Part shown: positions 6,283 through 10,042 of the stretch, piece after piece
Layout: the number at the start of each line of letters is the position of its first letter
How positions within the stretch are numbered: the stretch's first letter is position 1
Assembly: GCA_021647685.1 (NCBI GenBank)
Contig: JAKIUH010000137.1
Coordinates: 1-10,042, forward strand
Origin: Bacteroidales bacterium
GTDB lineage: Bacteria > Bacteroidota > Bacteroidia > Bacteroidales > NBLH01
DNA: 10,042 nucleotides
Direction of reading: 5' to 3'
The notes under the pieces: generated by a model
The model's database searches: none
What the model saw: the letters and a program-made list of their open reading frames with translations, nothing else
What the model was told of the DNA's origin: nothing
Position numbers and translations under genes: made by a program

Positions 6283-8664
6283 ATGATTAAAATACTCATA
6301 ATCGGAGGAAATATTTATGAAGCACATGAAACACAATTGCTTATTCATAAAAAAATGGATGAGGTTAAGGTCTTGCCTGTTGAAGGGAGAGATGCCGGTC
6401 TTGCCGCTGTGAGAAAATTTAAGCCGGACGTTATTCTAATTGATTTTTTATTACCAAAAACTAAAGGGTATTTAGTTTGTAAACATTTAAAAGAGAATGA
6501 AGATACAAAACATATCCCTATTGTTTTGATGACTTTTGGACATACCGGAACGGGTGATAGAATTAGCGGGTTACAAGCAGGTTGCGATGCATTTATTGCT
6601 AAACCTCTTGATGCCGGAGAGTTGGCAATTATGATTAAGGTGATGTATCGTATTAAAAAGGCAGAAAGTGAGCTGCGAACAAAAAATAAAAAACTGGAAG
6701 AAGAAGTAAAAAAGAAAACCGAGGAGCTTATTATTAATGAGCTGCGATACATTAGTTTGTTTGAAACTGCCGGTAATATTATTGTCGTTGCCGATGAGAA
6801 TAATCGTTTTATACAATGGAATAATGCAGCAGAGCGTTTTTATCATGTTAAAAAGGAAGAGGCTATTGGCAAAACAATTCAAGAATTGGTTTTAGATGTT
6901 AAAATGCGCGAATTTATACTTCGGGTTTTTGAACGAATTAAAGAAGGGAAAAGAGTAGAGGATTATGTGTTAAAATTTAAAGACGGAGATGAATTAAAGA
7001 CTGTTTTGTGGAATATTACCAAAATAGCCAAACCGGATGGTTCGTATAACGGTTTTTTAGGAATTGGGCAAGATATTACTTTAAGAGAAAAAGCTTTATT
7101 TGAACTTAAAAGAAAAGAAGAGCAGCTAAGACAGAGTGAGCAATTTTTTAAACGAATCATGGATGCTGCCAATGATGCGATAATTTTACTTGATAATGAT
7201 TATAATATTAAACTTTGGAATAAAGCGGCGATTAAAATCTTTGGTTTTACCAGAAAAGAGGCAATTGACCAGAATGTTTTTTCAAAAATAATCCCATACT
7301 CGTATAAATCTTTAATTGAAAAGTATTGTCGGCAGATTTTTGAACAAAATAATGATACGGCAACCGGTTTTACGTTTGGATTATCGGCAAAACAAAAAAA
7401 AGGAAAAACATTACCCATTGAAATCTCCATGTCGGGAACAAAGTTTCGTAATCAAAGCTATCTTATTGTCATTGCTAAAGATATTACCCAACGAAAAAAA
7501 ACAGAACAGGAGTTGTTGAAGGCAAAGGAAAAAGCGGAAGAATCCGATCATTTAAAAACCGCATTTTTGTCGAATATGTCGCATGAAATACGTACCCCGA
7601 TGAATGCCATTGTCGGGTTTTCTCAGCTGCTTAGCAACCCGAATTTTGATCAGAAAAAAAAGGATATTTTTGTTGAGCAAATTAGTATAAATAGTGAAAG
7701 TTTGCTCAAACTGATTGAAGACATTATTTACATCTCGAAAATAGAAGCCGGAAAGATAGAGATTATTAAAGCAGATTGTTCTTTAAATAAATTAATGAAT
7801 GAATTGCATACAAGCTTTTTAGAGCACAAGCGCAGAATGGGAAAAGAGAATGTTGTTTTAAAATTACACATGGATGTACTTGATGAGGAACTAGTTATAA
7901 ATACAGATTCTCAGCGGCTTAAGCAAATATTTACGAACCTTTTAAGTAATGCTTTAAAATTTACTGAAAGTGGTTTTGTTGAATTTGGGTATCGTTTATG
8001 GGAAGAGGATGCTATTTTATTTTATGTGAAAGATACCGGAATGGGAATTAATAAAGAAAAACTTCGTTATGTATTTGACCGGTTTACCAAAGTAAGTGCA
8101 AATAAGACTAAACTGTATGGTGGTACAGGCTTAGGTTTATCCATTACAAAACACCTTGTAGAGTATTTGGGCGGTGAAATATGGGTGGAATCGGAAGAAA
8201 ATGTCGGTTCTACCTTTAAGTTTACACATCCTTTTGAAAAACATCAGACAAATGTTCATTATGAAGAACGCTTATCCTCACAAAACATTTCTGAACTGTT
8301 AAAAGGGATTTCTGTATTGGTTGCAGAAGACGAGGAGATAAACTTTTTGTTTCTTAAAGAAACATTAAATCAAGCCGGCGCTCATGTTGATTGGGCAAAA
8401 AACGGGCAGGAAGCAATTGATATGGCAAGAGCGCGTAATTACAATCTGGTTTTAATGGATATGAAGATGCCCGTAGTTGATGGTTATGATGCAACAAAAA
8501 AGATAAAAGAATACAATCCTGATATTCCTGTTATAGCGCAAACTGCATATGCACTCCCTGATGAACAACAACTTGGCTATGAAGCCGGTTGTGATGATTA
8601 TTTAAGTAAACCGATAGATCCGATTCGTTTGATAAATCTTATTGACAGGATGCTTGACAGGTAG
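6283..8664 (+). CDS. Cytosolic hybrid sensor histidine kinase, REC-PAS-PAS-HisKA-HATPase-REC
   Basis: This 793-residue protein is a phosphorelay kinase with no membrane segment or signal peptide. Domains in order: receiver 1 at about 1-122 (D54 in ILIDFLLP, T84, K107); a charged coiled coil at about 123-152; PAS 1 at about 153-266 and PAS 2 at about 285-405, each ending in a QDIT/KDIT motif; HisKA with H434 in SHEIRTP; HATPase_c with N556 (N box), D584-TGMGI (G1), FDRF at 598-601 and GGTGLGLS at 613-620 (G2); and receiver 2 at about 676-791 with E682-D683, D726, T754 and K776. Kinase and receiver 2 sites are complete. Receiver 1 has Gly-Gly-Asn at 8-10 where the Mg-binding acidic pair normally lies. 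There is no DNA-binding domain and no response regulator beside it, so output must pass through receiver 2 to a partner elsewhere. The ligand of the PAS domains is not predictable. The start is set by the receiver beginning at residue 1. Confidence 0.97.
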   Translation: MIKILIIGGNIYEAHETQLLIHKKMDEVKVLPVEGRDAGLAAVRKFKPDVILIDFLLPKTKGYLVCKHLKENEDTKHIPIVLMTFGHTGTGDRISGLQAGCDAFIAKPLDAGELAIMIKVMYRIKKAESELRTKNKKLEEEVKKKTEELIINELRYISLFETAGNIIVVADENNRFIQWNNAAERFYHVKKEEAIGKTIQELVLDVKMREFILRVFERIKEGKRVEDYVLKFKDGDELKTVLWNITKIAKPDGSYNGFLGIGQDITLREKALFELKRKEEQLRQSEQFFKRIMDAANDAIILLDNDYNIKLWNKAAIKIFGFTRKEAIDQNVFSKIIPYSYKSLIEKYCRQIFEQNNDTATGFTFGLSAKQKKGKTLPIEISMSGTKFRNQSYLIVIAKDITQRKKTEQELLKAKEKAEESDHLKTAFLSNMSHEIRTPMNAIVGFSQLLSNPNFDQKKKDIFVEQISINSESLLKLIEDIIYISKIEAGKIEIIKADCSLNKLMNELHTSFLEHKRRMGKENVVLKLHMDVLDEELVINTDSQRLKQIFTNLLSNALKFTESGFVEFGYRLWEEDAILFYVKDTGMGINKEKLRYVFDRFTKVSANKTKLYGGTGLGLSITKHLVEYLGGEIWVESEENVGSTFKFTHPFEKHQTNVHYEERLSSQNISELLKGISVLVAEDEEINFLFLKETLNQAGAHVDWAKNGQEAIDMARARNYNLVLMDMKMPVVDGYDATKKIKEYNPDIPVIAQTAYALPDEQQLGYEAGCDDYLSKPIDPIRLINLIDRMLDR

Positions 8665-8686
8665 TTTAATTATGTCTTTGCCTTAT

Positions 8687-8726
8687 AAATATTTTAAAAC
8701 AGACGCATTTTACGGATAAAATATTT
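8687..8726. repeat. AT-rich inverted repeat after the kinase gene
   Basis: aaatatttta at 8687-8696 and taaaatattt at 8717-8726 are perfect 10-base inverted arms with a 20-base spacer. A third copy of the arm lies at 8765-8774. The stem has no G-C pair and no T-run follows, so any terminator role is doubtful. The 285-base gap from 8665 to 8949 otherwise holds only AT-rich DNA and a doubtful 28-codon ORF at 8813-8899. Confidence 0.3.
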
Positions 8727-8936
8727 TAATTTGTTGAATATTTGTAAATTCGCCATTTTAAAACAAATATTTTATTAAACCTGAAAATCTAAATTGAAAA
8801 TCCATTACAGTTATGAATTGTACGCCACTATTGATAATACTCATTTCAAAATTTTTCACTGTGCTAATCAATATCAACGCACGCTTTAAAACTTCATAAG
8901 GATTTCATTTTAGATATTCACATTAAATTTTAAATA

Positions 8937-8944
8937 CACTTTTG
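8937..8944 (+). promoter_or_regulatory. -7-like box (CACTTTTG) just before the aminotransferase-fold gene
   Basis: CACTTTTG matches the TAnnTTTG box at all but the first base and ends five bases before the ATG at 8950. If it is used, transcription would start at or very near the ATG, giving a leaderless or almost leaderless message. No clear -33 element is visible. Confidence 0.3.
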
Positions 8945-8949
8945 CATTT

Positions 8950-10042
8950 ATGTGGAATTTTGATGAATTAATTGATAGAAGTAACACCAATTCTGTAAAA
9001 TATGATTTACGCAACTTGAAGTTTGGGAACAAAGATGTTATTCCTATGTGGGTTGCCGATATGGATTTTAAAACGCCTCCGTTTATAGTTGATGCTGTTA
9101 AAAAGCGTGCTGAACATGAAATTTACGGATATACTCTGCGTGGAGCAGGTTTTTACAAATCGGTGATGCATTGGATGAATTATAAACATGCTTGGGAGAT
9201 ACAAAAGAATTGGATAACGTTCAGTCCCGGGGTAGTTTCTGCATTATCGGCAGCTGTTTTGGCTTTTACATCGCCCGGCGATAAGGTAATTGTTCAACCT
9301 CCTGTATATTTCCCTTTTTATAGTTCAATAGAAAACTTTGGAAGGCGAGTGATTAATAATCAGTTGATTGAAAAAAACGGCAAATATTATATAGATTTTG
9401 ACAATTTGGAACAGCAAATTGATTCACGTACAAAAATGTTAATGTTTTGCAGCCCGCACAATCCGGTAGGAAGAGTATGGACAAAAGAAGAGTTAAAACG
9501 ACTATCTGATATTTGTGTAAAGCATGATTTAATTGTTGTTTCCGATGAAATTCATTCCGATTTGGTTTTTGAGCCCAATAAACACATTCCTTTGGCTACA
9601 ATATCCGATGAAATTGCCGATCGAACCATCAGCACCTTTGCTCCAAGTAAAACGTTTAATGTCGCAGGTTTATCGAGTTCAGCCATAATAATCACCAATG
9701 AAAAACTAAAAAAGCGTTTTGATGCTTTTATGCAGGATTTACATATTAGCGGTGGAAATATTTTTGGTGCTGTAGCTTTGGAAGCTGCTTATACTCATGG
9801 AGCTGAATGGTTGGCTGATTTAATGAAATATTTGAGCAGAAATATTAAAATGGTCAAAGAATTTACCAAAAAACCGAATATCAAAATTAAAATGAAAGAG
9901 CCTGAATCGACTTACCTTTTGTGGCTTGATTTTCGAGATTATAATTTACCCGAAAACGAAATTAATAAAATAATTATCGAAAAAGCTGGATTGGGATTTA
10001 ATCCGGGCAGTATTTTTGGCCCGGGAGGAAAAGGATTTCAAC
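8950..10042 (+). CDS. MalY/PatB-family PLP-dependent C-S lyase (class I/II aminotransferase fold), 3' end cut by the window
   Basis: The family includes cystathionine beta-lyases and cysteine-S-conjugate beta-lyases, which split C-S bonds to give pyruvate, ammonia and a thiol, and some bifunctional aminotransferases. The visible 364 residues begin MWNFDELIDR and contain the PatB/MalY hallmarks: IPMWVADMDF at 31-40, IYGYT at 58-62, PPVYFPF at 117-123, the N171 of PHNPVGR, D199-E-I-H202, and the PLP Schiff-base K234 in APSKTFNVAGL. The sequence ends in the conserved GxGGKGF stretch, so the substrate-carboxylate arginine and roughly 20-30 residues lie past the edge. The N-terminus matches the family, which supports the ATG at 8950. 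Strand-mate of the kinase, but 285 bases away, so probably its own transcription unit. Substrate cannot be told from sequence: lyase in methionine metabolism and a transaminase role are both possible. Confidence 0.95.
   Translation, partial: MWNFDELIDRSNTNSVKYDLRNLKFGNKDVIPMWVADMDFKTPPFIVDAVKKRAEHEIYGYTLRGAGFYKSVMHWMNYKHAWEIQKNWITFSPGVVSALSAAVLAFTSPGDKVIVQPPVYFPFYSSIENFGRRVINNQLIEKNGKYYIDFDNLEQQIDSRTKMLMFCSPHNPVGRVWTKEELKRLSDICVKHDLIVVSDEIHSDLVFEPNKHIPLATISDEIADRTISTFAPSKTFNVAGLSSSAIIITNEKLKKRFDAFMQDLHISGGNIFGAVALEAAYTHGAEWLADLMKYLSRNIKMVKEFTKKPNIKIKMKEPESTYLLWLDFRDYNLPENEINKIIIEKAGLGFNPGSIFGPGGKGFQ

Noticed and set aside
9007..9204. 65-codon minus-strand ORF
   Set aside because: It lies entirely antisense within the PLP enzyme gene, which has an unbroken frame with conserved motifs.

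Overview
The window looks like chromosomal DNA of an AT-rich member of the Bacteroidota. Four things suggest this: promoter-like boxes of the TAnnTTTG type instead of Shine-Dalgarno sites, the protein families present (a DUF6702-like lipoprotein-sized secreted protein, a large M1 peptidase, a PAS-rich hybrid histidine kinase), secreted proteins with short signal peptides ending in A-Q, and the 'ccgcagattacacagat' and 'agcggatagcccg' intergenic repeat families that are common in that phylum. Genus cannot be fixed from the sequence alone.

Layout. Positions 1-524 hold no credible gene. They carry degenerate direct repeats (1-170), AT-rich hairpins (225-275) and a structured palindromic repeat element (about 361-521) that abuts the stop codon of the first gene. 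A leftward block follows, in transcription order: a secreted M1 zinc metallopeptidase (5400-3100), an intrinsic terminator followed at once by a promoter-like box, a small membrane-anchored protein of unknown function (3003-2473), and a secreted metallophosphoesterase with a fibronectin-like domain (2405-525). A rightward block starts at a head-to-head intergenic region (5401-5636): a small exported DUF6702-like protein (5637-6170), a cytosolic REC-PAS-PAS-HisKA-HATPase-REC hybrid histidine kinase (6283-8664), a 285-base AT-rich gap, and a MalY/PatB-type PLP enzyme (8950 to the window edge, incomplete).

How the genes relate. The M1 peptidase, the DUF6702-like protein and the phosphoesterase are all predicted to be exported, so the left half looks like envelope or periplasmic nutrient and peptide handling. 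The hybrid kinase has no membrane segment and no separate response regulator nearby, so its partners lie elsewhere. The aminotransferase-fold lyase is probably an independent cytosolic amino-acid enzyme.

I found no defence island, mobile-element gene, CRISPR array, tRNA or rRNA. This is mostly ordinary chromosome. The better leads are the kinase's degenerate first receiver domain, the palindromic repeat after the phosphoesterase gene, the unknown membrane protein, and a possible leader peptide with hairpin ahead of the M1 gene.
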